DNA of 64,000 nt from SIBU01 sp964430335 (lineage in GTDB: Bacteria; Patescibacteriota; Minisyncoccia; Phycocordibacterales; SIBU01): contig CAYSEN010000002.1 of assembly GCA_964430335.1 (NCBI GenBank), positions 1-64,000 of the forward strand, written 5' to 3'. The notes beneath the pieces were generated by a model. It was given only the letters and a program-made list of their open reading frames with translations. It made no database searches and had not been told where the DNA came from. How positions within the stretch are numbered: position 1 is the stretch's first letter; every line of letters begins with the position of its first letter. This document shows positions 17,603 through 26,425 of this stretch, piece by piece. The position numbers and the translations under genes were made by a program.

Positions 17603-20044
17603 CTACAAACCTTTTCCTGCCCTCACCTGAGAAATCAATTTATCAACCTGAGGTTTTGAAGCTGGATCTAATTCCGATATTTTATTTAGGTCCGCAATGG
17701 CAGCCGTAATTCTCCCCGAAGCCACTTCAATACTAGCTCTGCCCAAGTACAACTGAGTGTTTTTTGGGTTTTGTTTAAGCAAGTAGTTAACCCCTGCCAA
17801 AGCGCTGTCATAATCTCCGGCGTTAAAGAATGCTGAAATAAATCTCTGGTCACCTATAAATGATTCAGGGTTTACTGGTTTTAAAATTTCTCCTGCCTTT
17901 GCAAATTGTTTGTCATAAATCAATCCCAAAGCGTAAATTCTTCTGGCTTCATCAGACGTGGTTTCGAGGTCATAAGCCTGCTTGAAAATTTCAATCGCTT
18001 TTTTGTAATCCTTTTTACCCAAGTAAATTGAACCCAATGAGAACAGAATAGTCTGTTTCTTTTCAGACAATTCGTGTGCCCTGGTTAGCAATTTAACGGC
18101 ATTATCGTAGTCTCCAAAACTTGCATAGAACGATCCGCCAAACAGGAAGTACCTTGCATCTGTAGGCGTTCTGTCCAACTGAATAGTCAATTGTTTCTGT
18201 GCCAATGCAAACAAATCACCTTTGGCCTTCTGATCGACATTTTGCGCGCCAGAAATTGAAACGGCATTCTGCACAATCTGCTCTAGAATTTCCGACCTGC
18301 CTGCTGTGTCATAAGAAAAGGCTTTTTCATAATGTACGACATTAGTAGCAAGTCCTCCCTGTTGGACGCTGATTGCATTTACCAATTCTGTTGATGCCAA
18401 AATTGGAGGGACATTTACAAGGTAGACCACAAACAATGTCGCAATCGAAATAACAGGAATAATTATTCTGTCTCGAGTACCGACATCCATTGCCATTACT
18501 GTTTCCTTCAATTTATTTGGCACTTCCCCAACATGACTGTTGACCCACGAGAGCAAAACAACAAACATAATGTAGCTAGTGATATTGTCGAACACGGTCA
18601 AATTATGGAACATGTATCCAGCCAGAAGTCCCGTCACTAAACTTTTTTCCAAAATCGTGAAATGACCATCTTTTCTCCACAAGTAGTAAATAATGAGACC
18701 AAACAGAGCGAAATACGAAATTACACCTAGTAGACCACCGGCAATCAACCAATCAAAGAAAACATTGTGAGTTCGGTCAAACCACTGCTCGTTTGCATAC
18801 ATTTTAGGGTCGTAATATTTGTTGAATACATAGTTGAAGCTTTCCTGACCCCAGCCAAAAATTGGTTTTTCTTTAAAACCCTGGAAAGCCATATTCCAAA
18901 TCGTAAATCTAGACTGAGTAGTTTTGTCTGAAATAGAAAGATCTGAAAAACGTGACAAGACAGGACTCTTCTTTACCATATCTGTATTTTTTATGGCGTA
19001 GAATCCTCCTACTACCACCACAAGAGCTACAATCATTCCGATTGAAATATTCTGCAAGTTTTTATTTTCTTTATTTAAGAACAAGAAAATAAGCGCTGTT
19101 AAGAATAGTCCGCCAATCAATCCTAGAATCGCACCTCTTGTTGCTGTGTTGTACAAAACATAAATCTGCGAAAGAAATACAAGCGTGTAAAGACCGTACC
19201 TCACCAAAGCCTTAGTTTTCACAGAAAAATTCTTTTCATAAATCCATAGGACCGAAAGTGCTATAAGCCCCACAATTGAAAGCCAAAAAATAGCCATTCC
19301 TAAATTTCCTGTGAAAAAGAATATGCTACTTGCTTTCAGTTCTTCGTTGCTTGGGTAGTGGCTGTAAATTCTGTAAAACTCATTTATTCTTGAAAAATAG
19401 TGATAGAACGGGAACAAAAACGAAAGACCCAGGCCGATAAATCCAGATGTGATAATTGGCTTTGAACTGTGTTCTTCTTTGTCTGACAAAAGCAACAGAG
19501 AAAAGAAAATTAGGAAAACCATGTAAATGGCCAGATATGTAGAGTTACCGAAGGTGGCGTCAATTCTCACACCGCTTTGATGTATATCGAGCTCCTTGTG
19601 TAGCTGAAGCAGAGAGTAACCGTAAGTAAAGATTCCAACCCCGACAAAAGTTTGGAATAAATTTTTCCAAAGCTTTTTGGTCATCACGCTACTTAGAACG
19701 ACAAAAAATGCAAACAAATGTGCCAATGTGACCCAACCTTCCATTCTTTCGTAGTTAGACCAAAAACTCTTGAAGGCGTTTGGACTTAAAAGATCTGAAA
19801 TGAAAATTGTTCCTATAAATATAGCAAACACATAAAACAATTTTGAAACTTTTGGAAAGACAGAATGGTCTCGAATTGCCAAAATTAGCCAAAGTCCAGT
19901 AACGATCTCAACCAAAATCCTAAAAGCGAAATTCTTACTCGTGATAAACGGAAAGAAAAGACTGTTAAATACGAATAAACAAATAAATGGTATTAAAAAT
20001 ATTCCTCCCAAAACGAGGTAACGTAAAATTTTATTAGTTTGCAT
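17603..20044 (-). CDS. O-antigen ligase-like membrane protein with C-terminal TPR repeats
   Basis: The 813-residue protein has about a dozen hydrophobic helices in its first 520 residues with the Wzy_C/WaaL signature region (TATRGAILGLIGG, and a large loop holding FGWGQESFNYVFNKYYDP). A soluble C-terminal part with tetratricopeptide repeats follows (about 620-810: YFLFGGSFYASFGDYDNAV, LGSIYLGKKDYKKAIEIF, and so on). O-antigen ligases and related polymerases attach or join glycans on the outer face of the membrane; the TPR part probably recruits partners. A glycan-to-protein ligase is equally possible. Confidence 0.85.
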   Translation of the reverse strand: MQTNKILRYLVLGGIFLIPFICLFVFNSLFFPFITSKNFAFRILVEIVTGLWLILAIRDHSVFPKVSKLFYVFAIFIGTIFISDLLSPNAFKSFWSNYERMEGWVTLAHLFAFFVVLSSVMTKKLWKNLFQTFVGVGIFTYGYSLLQLHKELDIHQSGVRIDATFGNSTYLAIYMVFLIFFSLLLLSDKEEHSSKPIITSGFIGLGLSFLFPFYHYFSRINEFYRIYSHYPSNEELKASSIFFFTGNLGMAIFWLSIVGLIALSVLWIYEKNFSVKTKALVRYGLYTLVFLSQIYVLYNTATRGAILGLIGGLFLTALIFLFLNKENKNLQNISIGMIVALVVVVGGFYAIKNTDMVKKSPVLSRFSDLSISDKTTQSRFTIWNMAFQGFKEKPIFGWGQESFNYVFNKYYDPKMYANEQWFDRTHNVFFDWLIAGGLLGVISYFALFGLIIYYLWRKDGHFTILEKSLVTGLLAGYMFHNLTVFDNITSYIMFVVLLSWVNSHVGEVPNKLKETVMAMDVGTRDRIIIPVISIATLFVVYLVNVPPILASTELVNAISVQQGGLATNVVHYEKAFSYDTAGRSEILEQIVQNAVSISGAQNVDQKAKGDLFALAQKQLTIQLDRTPTDARYFLFGGSFYASFGDYDNAVKLLTRAHELSEKKQTILFSLGSIYLGKKDYKKAIEIFKQAYDLETTSDEARRIYALGLIYDKQFAKAGEILKPVNPESFIGDQRFISAFFNAGDYDSALAGVNYLLKQNPKNTQLYLGRASIEVASGRITAAIADLNKISELDPASKPQVDKLISQVRAGKGL

Positions 20045-20050
20045 GTTGGA

Positions 20051-20059
20051 ATGATAACA
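20051..20059 (-). promoter_or_regulatory. Extended -10 promoter of the ligase gene, inside an inverted repeat
   Basis: The minus strand reads TG, T, TATCAT, TCCAAC, ATG, so the message is predicted to be leaderless. GCATGTT and AACATGC (20041-20047 and 20056-20062) form an inverted repeat spanning the promoter and the start codon. Confidence 0.55.
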
Positions 20060-20139
20060 TGCTCATTTCCAATAGAAAATAGTAAACCGGTTGCGACAGA
20101 TTTTAGAGAGTAAATCAATAGTAGAGACAGTGGTCAAAA

Positions 20140-20808
20140 CTAAACCCTTTTGCTGATTTCCCTCTCTGCTCTTGCCCAATCTTCCGGCTCGTCAATATCA
20201 ACCGCCTTTTCTTCAGACATCAAGAAAATTCCTATTTTTCCGCCGAGTCGATTTTTATGTTTTTTAAAAATATTTTTGTTGGTTAGATAAAATGCTCCGT
20301 TTTCATGAACCACACCTTCAAAGTCCTGTCTGCGTGGTCTTTTTTGATAATCGTAATTGAGTGGTTTTCCTTTTACAGTCCAAAAGAACTTTTTGAACAA
20401 CACTCCTGTTAGAAGAGAGTCGTACTTCTCTTCTACAAATTTTTCTATCGCACTGTCTAAATCTTCAGTAGTAGTCAAAGGTGAAGTGGCCTGAATTAAA
20501 TTTAAAATATCGAAATCTACATTTTCTGAAAAATGCTTCATGACAGATTCGGTCGAAGATGAATCTTCCGCAAGCTCCTTAGGTCGATCGATGACTTTTA
20601 CCGGAAGGCCCAAAGATAAAACTATTTTCTTTATCTCCTCGTCATCGGTTGAAACCCAGACCTCGTCTATATATTTTGAATCTGAGGCTGATTTTAATAC
20701 CCAAAAGCACAGAGGTTTACCTGCAAGCTCCTTAATATTCTTTCTAGGTATAGATTTTGATCCTCCGCGAAGTGGAATGAGACTTACGATTTTTTTGCCC
20801 TTAATCAT
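20140..20808 (-). CDS. Acylneuraminate cytidylyltransferase-like (CMP-nonulosonate synthetase)
   Basis: The 222-residue protein, with the start I prefer at 20808 (MIKGKKIVSLIPL), belongs to the NeuA/KdsB-like family that activates 2-keto-3-deoxy sugars with CTP. It has PLRGGSKSIPRKNIKELAGKP at the N-terminus (the typical R-G-x-K-x-x-x-x-K-N loop), VWVSTDDEEI, QATSPLTTTEDLD and HENGAFYLTNKNI. The promoter TGT-TATACT ends 6 bases before that ATG, so I reject the start 45 bases upstream. It may serve the NeuB-type synthase at 34518-36422. CMP-Kdn or another CMP-sugar is an inference; the sugar is unproven. Confidence 0.88.
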   Translation of the reverse strand: MIKGKKIVSLIPLRGGSKSIPRKNIKELAGKPLCFWVLKSASDSKYIDEVWVSTDDEEIKKIVLSLGLPVKVIDRPKELAEDSSSTESVMKHFSENVDFDILNLIQATSPLTTTEDLDSAIEKFVEEKYDSLLTGVLFKKFFWTVKGKPLNYDYQKRPRRQDFEGVVHENGAFYLTNKNIFKKHKNRLGGKIGIFLMSEEKAVDIDEPEDWARAEREISKRV

Positions 20809-20814
20809 TTTGGC

Positions 20815-20823
20815 AGTATAACA
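20815..20823 (-). promoter_or_regulatory. Extended -10 promoter of the CMP-sugar synthetase gene
   Basis: The minus strand reads TG, T, TATACT, GCCAAA, ATG, again 6 bases before the start codon. Its -35 region overlaps the tandem repeat at 20841-20860. Confidence 0.6.
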
Positions 20824-20840
20824 TATTATTTGTAATCTGG

Positions 20841-20860
20841 CACCTTTTGACACCTTTTGA
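20841..20860. promoter_or_regulatory. Tandem CACCTTTTGA repeats, candidate operator
   Basis: Two perfect 10-base copies of CACCTTTTGA lie head to tail, with CAC starting a third. They span the -35 of the HTH gene promoter and the -35 region of the divergent synthetase promoter, which is where a repressor would act. Confidence 0.45.
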
Positions 20861-20875
20861 CACTTCTGATAGAAT
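20847..20875 (+). promoter_or_regulatory. Consensus promoter of the HTH regulator gene
   Basis: TTGACA (20847-20852) and TAGAAT (20870-20875) are separated by exactly 17 bases. The ATG at 20882 begins 6 bases after the -10, so the mRNA is predicted to start at the ATG. Confidence 0.75.
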
Positions 20876-20881
20876 CAGCCT

Positions 20882-21130
20882 ATGACAGAAGAGATAAAAC
20901 CTCACGCGGTTTATACAACCAGTGAGACCCAAGAAATTCTAAAAATCAGTGAAAGCACTATTAAAAGACTCTTGAAAAAGGGCCTTATTAGAGCCAACAA
21001 AATTGGTGGTCAATATAGAATTCTTGGCAAGGAGCTTCTACACATCCTCTCCCCTGACCTAGAAAAGGAGGCCACTAAGTCATACAGACAACTAAAAAGA
21101 AAGGTTGTACGTGAGATTAAAACTTGGTAA
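20882..21130 (+). CDS. Small excisionase/MerR-like HTH regulator
   Basis: The 82-residue protein is one helix-turn-helix domain of the HTH_17/excisionase type (YTTSETQEILKISESTIKRL, GLIRANKIGGQYRI) with a short basic tail. Such domains bind DNA as small repressors, activators or recombination directionality factors. It lies between the divergent CMP-sugar synthetase gene and gmd, at the head of the long glycan region, and its promoter carries tandem repeats, so control of these genes with autoregulation is likely. No integrase or other mobile-element gene is nearby, so I favour a transcription role over an excisionase. Confidence 0.85.
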   Translation: MTEEIKPHAVYTTSETQEILKISESTIKRLLKKGLIRANKIGGQYRILGKELLHILSPDLEKEATKSYRQLKRKVVREIKTW

Positions 21131-21158
21131 AAAGTTAGAACATTACAAGGAGAGATCG

Positions 21159-21167
21159 TGTTATACT
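21159..21167 (+). promoter_or_regulatory. Extended -10 promoter of gmd
   Basis: TG, T, TATACT forms an extended -10, 25 bases before the gmd ATG at 21193. It lies downstream of the HTH gene stop, so gmd and the genes after it can be transcribed independently. Confidence 0.6.
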
Positions 21168-21192
21168 TTGAGACACTTTTAATAACAAAAAT

Positions 21193-22308
21193 ATGAAAAA
21201 AGACAAAAAACCAGCAAAGAAAGGGACAGAGGCAATCAAGAAAGCTTTTATTACAGGAATCACGGGTCAAGACGGTTCTTATCTTGCCGAATTACTCCTA
21301 GACAAAGGTTATGAAGTTCATGGACTAATCAGAAGAGCTTCAACATTTAACACAGGTAGAATTGATCATATTTACTTAGACCCTCACACCAAAGGTAACA
21401 AACTTTTCCTACACTACGGAGATCTCTCTGACGCAAGCAATCTAAAAAAATTAATTTTTGCTATCGCACCTGATGAAGTCTACAACCTCGGTGCACAGTC
21501 ACACGTAAAAGTATCCTTCGATATGGCTGAATACACGGGCGACATCACAGGTCTTGGAGCACTAAGAGTTTTGGAAGCAATTAAAGATTTTCAGGCTCAT
21601 GGTGGTAAAAAAATAAAATTCTACCAAGCGTCATCAAGCGAAATGTTCGGCTCAGCCCTACCACCACAAAACGAGAAGACTCCCTTTGCGCCACGCAGTC
21701 CATATGGAGTGGCTAAAACTTTCGCATACTACGGAACTGTAAATTGCCGTGAATCATATGACGTATTTGCCGTAAACGGAATTCTTTTTAATCACGAAAG
21801 TCCGAGACGAGGAGAAACCTTCGTGACACGAAAAATTACTCAGGCTGTAGCTCGAATCAAACTCGGTCTTCAAGACAAACTCTATTTAGGTAACCTAGAC
21901 GCCAAAAGAGATTGGGGTCATGCTCGCGACTATGTAGAAGCAATGTATCTCATGATGCAACTTCCAAAACCCGAGGATTTCGTAATCGCTACCGGCGAAC
22001 AACACACTGTCCGAGAATTTTGCGAACTAGCGTTTAAAGAAATCGGCATAAAAATAAAATGGCATGGCAAAGGTTTAGAAGAAAAAGGTATTGATTCTGA
22101 AACTGGTAATACTCTAATAGAAATCGACGATAAATATTTCAGACCAGCAGAAGTAAATTCTCTGATGGGCGATGCCACAAAAGCCTACAGCAAACTTGGT
22201 TGGAAACCGAAAACAACCTTCAGCGAACTGGTAAAAGAAATGGTAGCCTCAGACCTAAACGAGGAGTCCAAGAAACACATCTTGGCACAAAGCGGAAAGA
22301 AAAAATAA
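21193..22308 (+). CDS. gmd: GDP-mannose 4,6-dehydratase
   Basis: The 371-residue enzyme converts GDP-mannose to GDP-4-keto-6-deoxymannose with NADP, the first step to GDP-L-fucose. The Rossmann motif is GITGQDGSYLAELL, followed by RRASTFNTGRIDHIY, DLSDASNL, the catalytic SSSEMFG and YGVAK (Ser/Thr-Glu-Tyr-Lys set), and SPRRGETFVTRKI, diagnostic of Gmd. The N-terminus (MKKDKKPAKKGTEAIKK) is an extra Lys-rich tail of about 15 residues. It is followed after one base by fcl. Confidence 0.97.
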   Translation: MKKDKKPAKKGTEAIKKAFITGITGQDGSYLAELLLDKGYEVHGLIRRASTFNTGRIDHIYLDPHTKGNKLFLHYGDLSDASNLKKLIFAIAPDEVYNLGAQSHVKVSFDMAEYTGDITGLGALRVLEAIKDFQAHGGKKIKFYQASSSEMFGSALPPQNEKTPFAPRSPYGVAKTFAYYGTVNCRESYDVFAVNGILFNHESPRRGETFVTRKITQAVARIKLGLQDKLYLGNLDAKRDWGHARDYVEAMYLMMQLPKPEDFVIATGEQHTVREFCELAFKEIGIKIKWHGKGLEEKGIDSETGNTLIEIDDKYFRPAEVNSLMGDATKAYSKLGWKPKTTFSELVKEMVASDLNEESKKHILAQSGKKK

Positions 22309-22309
22309 A

Positions 22310-23251
22310 ATGAAGAAGGAATCAAAAATTTTCATTGCTGGACATCGTGGCTTGGTCGGAGGAGCTATCACGAAAAATCTTAAATCAAAAGGCTTCAATA
22401 ACCTTATCCTTAAGACACGAGAAGAATTAGATCTTCTAGACCAAAAAGCTGTCGAGAAATTCTTTCAAACTGAAAAGCCGGAATTTGTTTTTTTAGCGGC
22501 TGCAAAAGTTGGTGGCATCATGGCCAACAAAACTTATCCAGCACAATTCATTCAGGAAAATCTTACAATTCAGAACAACATCCTTGAAAGTGCTCGCAAA
22601 AGTGGCGTGACTAAACTGCTTTTCCTTGGAAGTTCTTGTATCTACCCAAGATTGGCAAAGCAACCAATAAAAGAAGAGGCTCTACTTTCTGGCCCGCTTG
22701 AGTCTACTAATAGAGCATACGCTGTGGCAAAAATCGCAGGAATCGTCACTTGCCAATCATACAACTCACAATATGGTACAAATTTCATCTCTGTAATGCC
22801 GACCAACCTCTACGGTCCAAATGACAATTTTGACCTAGAAAATTCTCACGTCCTCCCTGCCCTAATCAGAAAATTTCACGAAGCAAAAACTCTTGGAAAA
22901 AATGAAGTAACACTTTGGGGGACAGGAAAAGCTAAAAGAGAATTTTTACACGTAGAAGATTTAGCTGAGGCCTGTATTTTTCTTATGGAAAAATACAATG
23001 ATTCAGAAATTGTAAATATTGGAACAGGCATAGATATTTCTATTAAGAAATTGGCCGAGATGGTCAAAAAAGTTACAGACTTCAAAGGCAAAATTGTTTG
23101 GGATAAAACCAAACCAGACGGAACACCGAGAAAAGTCGTGAATGTTAATAAAATTCACAAATTAGGATGGAAGCACAAAATTGATTTAGCAAAAGGACTA
23201 GAATCAACTTACGATTGGTATTTGGAAAACTTACCAATTATTAAAAAATAA
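22310..23251 (+). CDS. fcl: GDP-L-fucose synthase
   Basis: The 313-residue epimerase/reductase turns GDP-4-keto-6-deoxymannose into GDP-L-fucose with NADPH. GHRGLVGGAI is the nucleotide-binding loop. AAAKVGGIMANKTYP, SSCIYP and YAVAK carry the catalytic Ser-Tyr-Lys set, and PTNLYGPNDNFD is typical of the family. Together with Gmd it provides GDP-fucose for the GT10 and GT11 fucosyltransferases downstream. The junction with gmd is TAA-A-ATG with no Shine-Dalgarno site. Confidence 0.97.
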   Translation: MKKESKIFIAGHRGLVGGAITKNLKSKGFNNLILKTREELDLLDQKAVEKFFQTEKPEFVFLAAAKVGGIMANKTYPAQFIQENLTIQNNILESARKSGVTKLLFLGSSCIYPRLAKQPIKEEALLSGPLESTNRAYAVAKIAGIVTCQSYNSQYGTNFISVMPTNLYGPNDNFDLENSHVLPALIRKFHEAKTLGKNEVTLWGTGKAKREFLHVEDLAEACIFLMEKYNDSEIVNIGTGIDISIKKLAEMVKKVTDFKGKIVWDKTKPDGTPRKVVNVNKIHKLGWKHKIDLAKGLESTYDWYLENLPIIKK

Positions 23252-23255
23252 AGTT

Positions 23256-24299
23256 ATGTCAGATTTCTATAAAAACAAAAATGTTGCGGTTACAGGAGGC
23301 CTAGGACTTATCGGTTCTTTTTTGTGTGAGGAATTATTGAAGGTTGGTGCAAACGTAATCCTTGTTGATGACGAATCAAAAGGCACATGGAAATATATAA
23401 AACACCTTCGCCACAAAGTAGATTTCCGAAAAAAAGATCTGACTGACCCAAAACAAGCTCTGTCATCACTTAAAGGAGCGGACTTCGTATTTCATCTTGC
23501 CTCAAGAGCTTATGGCGTTGGTTTTAGTCACAAAAATAATTTTGAAATGTTTCGTTTCAATGATCTAGTAAACACCAACGTGCTTGATTCTATCGCACAC
23601 AATAAACCAAGCCGAGCGCTAGTAGTTAGCTCAAGTTGTGTTTATCCAGACGACGGACCGACGCCAATGACAGATCAAAAGAACTTCGACGGTGAACCCG
23701 AGATGGTCAACTGGGGCTACGGCTGGGCGAAAAGAATTTTGGAATACAAAGCCAAAATCTACATGAGAGAAACCGGAATACCGATAACGATCGTCAGACC
23801 ATTTAATATTTACGGTGAAAGATATAATTGGGTTGGCCAAAATTCTCAAGCCATTCCGATGCTTACAAAAAAAATCTGTGACAGAGAAGACCCTATTATC
23901 GTCTGGGGTTCGGGAGAACAAAAAAGGACATACATCCACGCTGAAGACGCTGCAAGAATCATGATGCGTTTTGTAGAAAATGGATTTACTAAACAGCCCG
24001 TCAATATAGGTCTTGAAGAAACCATTTCTGTAAAAGAATTAGTAAAACAAATTGCGAAGTCGGCCGATATTGATGTGAACTTAGTTTTTGATAAAACCAA
24101 ACCAGAAGGTCGCCTCGTAAAAAGTGCAGACAGCAAGCTAATGAAACAAGCCCTAGGAAAAGATTTCAAAATTGAAATCGATATTGAAGAAGGCTTAAGC
24201 AGAATGGTTAATTGGTACAAAGAAACTTTTACAATGGAAGGTACAAAAGAAAAAATCAAAAAATTGAAAGTGAAGAGTCATAAAAATAATAAAAAATAA
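23256..24299 (+). CDS. NAD-dependent sugar nucleotide epimerase/dehydratase
   Basis: The 347-residue protein is an extended short-chain dehydrogenase: TGGLGLIGSFLCEEL, HLASRAYG, SSSCVYP, and YGWAK as the catalytic Tyr-x-x-x-Lys, with RPFNIYGERY and EQKRTYIHAEDAA. It is close to UDP-glucuronate/GalNAc-type epimerases; the substrate cannot be fixed. The last 20 residues are Lys-rich (KEKIKKLKVKSHKNNKK). It precedes the exporter genes by 4 bases, inside the GDP-fucose operon. Confidence 0.9.
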   Translation: MSDFYKNKNVAVTGGLGLIGSFLCEELLKVGANVILVDDESKGTWKYIKHLRHKVDFRKKDLTDPKQALSSLKGADFVFHLASRAYGVGFSHKNNFEMFRFNDLVNTNVLDSIAHNKPSRALVVSSSCVYPDDGPTPMTDQKNFDGEPEMVNWGYGWAKRILEYKAKIYMRETGIPITIVRPFNIYGERYNWVGQNSQAIPMLTKKICDREDPIIVWGSGEQKRTYIHAEDAARIMMRFVENGFTKQPVNIGLEETISVKELVKQIAKSADIDVNLVFDKTKPEGRLVKSADSKLMKQALGKDFKIEIDIEEGLSRMVNWYKETFTMEGTKEKIKKLKVKSHKNNKK

Positions 24300-24303
24300 A
24301 TTT

Positions 24304-25119
24304 ATGGTCACCGTTATCAAACCGAAAAAAACATTGAGCCTTGATGATCTCCGAGAAATCTGGGAATACAAAGGCCTTTTGTATTTTTTTGTTTGGCGTG
24401 ATCTTAAGGTCAGATACAAACAAACTATCGTGGGCGTAGGCTGGGCGATTTTTCAACCATTCATAAACATGGTGGTCTTCAGTGTCTTCTTCGGAAAATT
24501 GATCAAAGTGCCATCAGATGGAATTCCCTACCCAATATTCGTCTACACAGGCCTTTTGTTTTGGCAATTCTTTTCTAGCGCCCTTTCAGAAACTAGTAAT
24601 GCTCTTATTTCAAACGCTGCCATTGTTACAAAAGTTTATTTTCCTCGACTACTCCTACCAATCGCAGTGACCATCACAAAATTCGTGGACACTTTTGTGG
24701 CATCTCTAATTTTAATCGGCTTAATGTTTTACTACGGATTTGTACCTCACGCTCAAGCGATAATAGTCATACCAATAATTTTACTCATTTCATTTATGGC
24801 CGCGGTTGGTGGTGGACTTTTCCTTGCTTCAATTAACGTAAAATATAGAGATGTGCGATACGTCCTGCCGTTCTTCATACAAATGCTTCTATTCATAACG
24901 CCTGTTATTTACCCAGCATCTATAGCAGGAAAATACTCTTGGATTCTTGCGGTAAATCCAATGACAGGTGTCATTAAAGCAGCGAGAGGAAGCATTCTAG
25001 GAACTGAACCGGTCAACTGGCTACTACTCGGATTGTCTTTCATAGCAACAATGATAATTTTTGTAATCGGAATTATTTTCTTCAAAAAAACTGAAAGATA
25101 TTTTGCCGATATCGTATAA
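24304..25119 (+). CDS. wzm: ABC polysaccharide/polyol-phosphate export permease (Wzm-like)
   Basis: The 271-residue permease has six hydrophobic segments, a preceding amphipathic YFFVWRDLKVRYKQTIVGVGW typical of ABC-2 glycan exporters (Wzm/TagG/KpsM), and TPVIYPAS before the last helix pair. With the ATPase 25124-26392 it exports a finished polysaccharide across the membrane. The ATPase has a glycan-recognition C-terminal domain, so the exported chain probably carries a terminal modification made by methyl-, carbamoyl- or other transferases here. Confidence 0.93.
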   Translation: MVTVIKPKKTLSLDDLREIWEYKGLLYFFVWRDLKVRYKQTIVGVGWAIFQPFINMVVFSVFFGKLIKVPSDGIPYPIFVYTGLLFWQFFSSALSETSNALISNAAIVTKVYFPRLLLPIAVTITKFVDTFVASLILIGLMFYYGFVPHAQAIIVIPIILLISFMAAVGGGLFLASINVKYRDVRYVLPFFIQMLLFITPVIYPASIAGKYSWILAVNPMTGVIKAARGSILGTEPVNWLLLGLSFIATMIIFVIGIIFFKKTERYFADIV

Positions 25120-25123
25120 AAAC

Positions 25124-26392
25124 ATGGAACCAATAATTGAAATAAAAAATATAGGAAAGAGATACAACATTGCCGGACGTAAAAAAGGTTACGTTGCTCT
25201 TAGAGATATTTTGACCGAAGGTATCAAACACCCATTCGACAGTTTAAAGAAAACGGCAAAATCCGTTTTAGGAAAAAATAAAATGGAGACTTTCTGGGCG
25301 CTTAAAGATATAAATTTTTCTGTACAAAAAGGTGAAGCCGTTGGAATAATCGGTGCAAACGGAGCTGGAAAATCGACTCTCTTAAAAATCCTATCAAGAA
25401 TCACTCCGCCAACAGAAGGTGAAATCACTATTCGTGGACGAGTCGCTTCCCTTCTCGAAGTCGGAACCGGTTTTCATCCTGAGCTATCTGGCCGAGAAAA
25501 TGTTTTTCTGAATGGCGCTATTTTAGGAATGACTCGCGCTGAAATCGCTCAAAAATTTGATGCGATTGTGGCGTTTGCAGGAATTGGCGACTTTATAGAC
25601 ACTCCAGTAAAAAGATACTCGACTGGAATGTATGTTCGTCTCGCCTTCTCAATCGCCGCACATATCGAACCAGACATTTTACTTGTCGATGAAGTCTTGG
25701 CCGTTGGTGACGCGGAATTTCAGAAAAAGTGTCTAGGAAAAATGGAGGAAGTTACAGGAACCGCCGGACGAACGATTCTTTTTGTCAGCCACAACATGGC
25801 AGCCGTAGAAAAACTTTGCACCAAATCGATTCTCTTAAGAAAAGGACAGGTTGTCATGGTTGGAAAAACCAAAGATGTAATTGAAAAATACCTAAAATAT
25901 GAATATGAAAAAAATTCTGACGAGAATGCCATTTTCCCATTCAAGGAAAAGGACGTAATCATAAATTCATTCAACGTCACACAAAGTGGCGTAAAGACCG
26001 AAAACCTAGACACCGACAAACCCTTTGAAGTTGAAATCGATTTCGAAACATTAGCCGACCTAACAGAGTTTAGAATTGGAGTTTATGTAAGAAATGGTCT
26101 GGGCGACGTCTTGTTTAGATCCCTTGCCTCAGATTGGCATCCAGAATTTGAAAAAATTAAAAAAGGAAAATACAAAGCGAAATTATCCTTCCCAGAAAAA
26201 CTATTAAGCCAAGGAAATTACTTCCTCAGCCTTCATGTTAGTAGATATGGAATCAAAAATTACTTGGCAAGACAGGCAATCGAAAGAGGTGTGGTTGTTG
26301 GTCAATCAGCGTACTACAACCAAGGTCACCCTACAGAAAAAGCAGACTCGATGCTACTACTGAACAGAGAATGGAAACTGGAATCAATCTAA
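25124..26392 (+). CDS. wzt: ABC polysaccharide export ATPase with Wzt C-terminal domain
   Basis: The protein is 422 residues with the ATG I prefer at 25124 (MEPIIEIKNIGKRY), 4 bases after the permease stop; the longer frame starts at a TTG inside the permease gene. Walker A is GANGAGKST, the GTGFHPELSGREN loop and YSTGMYVRL signature are typical, and Walker B is LLVDEVLAVGD. From about residue 270 a separate domain of about 150 residues (FNVTQSGVKTENL, KAKLSFPEKLLSQGNY) resembles Wzt_C, the beta-sandwich that recognises the polysaccharide end. Its stop codon lies inside a heptanucleotide repeat. Confidence 0.94.
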   Translation: MEPIIEIKNIGKRYNIAGRKKGYVALRDILTEGIKHPFDSLKKTAKSVLGKNKMETFWALKDINFSVQKGEAVGIIGANGAGKSTLLKILSRITPPTEGEITIRGRVASLLEVGTGFHPELSGRENVFLNGAILGMTRAEIAQKFDAIVAFAGIGDFIDTPVKRYSTGMYVRLAFSIAAHIEPDILLVDEVLAVGDAEFQKKCLGKMEEVTGTAGRTILFVSHNMAAVEKLCTKSILLRKGQVVMVGKTKDVIEKYLKYEYEKNSDENAIFPFKEKDVIINSFNVTQSGVKTENLDTDKPFEVEIDFETLADLTEFRIGVYVRNGLGDVLFRSLASDWHPEFEKIKKGKYKAKLSFPEKLLSQGNYFLSLHVSRYGIKNYLARQAIERGVVVGQSAYYNQGHPTEKADSMLLLNREWKLESI

Positions 26393-26421
26393 TGTCTAAA
26401 TATCCAGTATCTAACATCTAA
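26387..26421 (+). repeat. Heptanucleotide tandem repeat, five units
   Basis: The units ATCTAAT, GTCTAAA, TATCCAG, TATCTAA and CATCTAA share a NTCTAAN core. The repeat straddles the wzt stop codon and ends 4 bases before the GT10 start. The same repeat class occurs inside the gene at 58683-59798. Confidence 0.6.
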
Positions 26422-26425
26422 TAAA

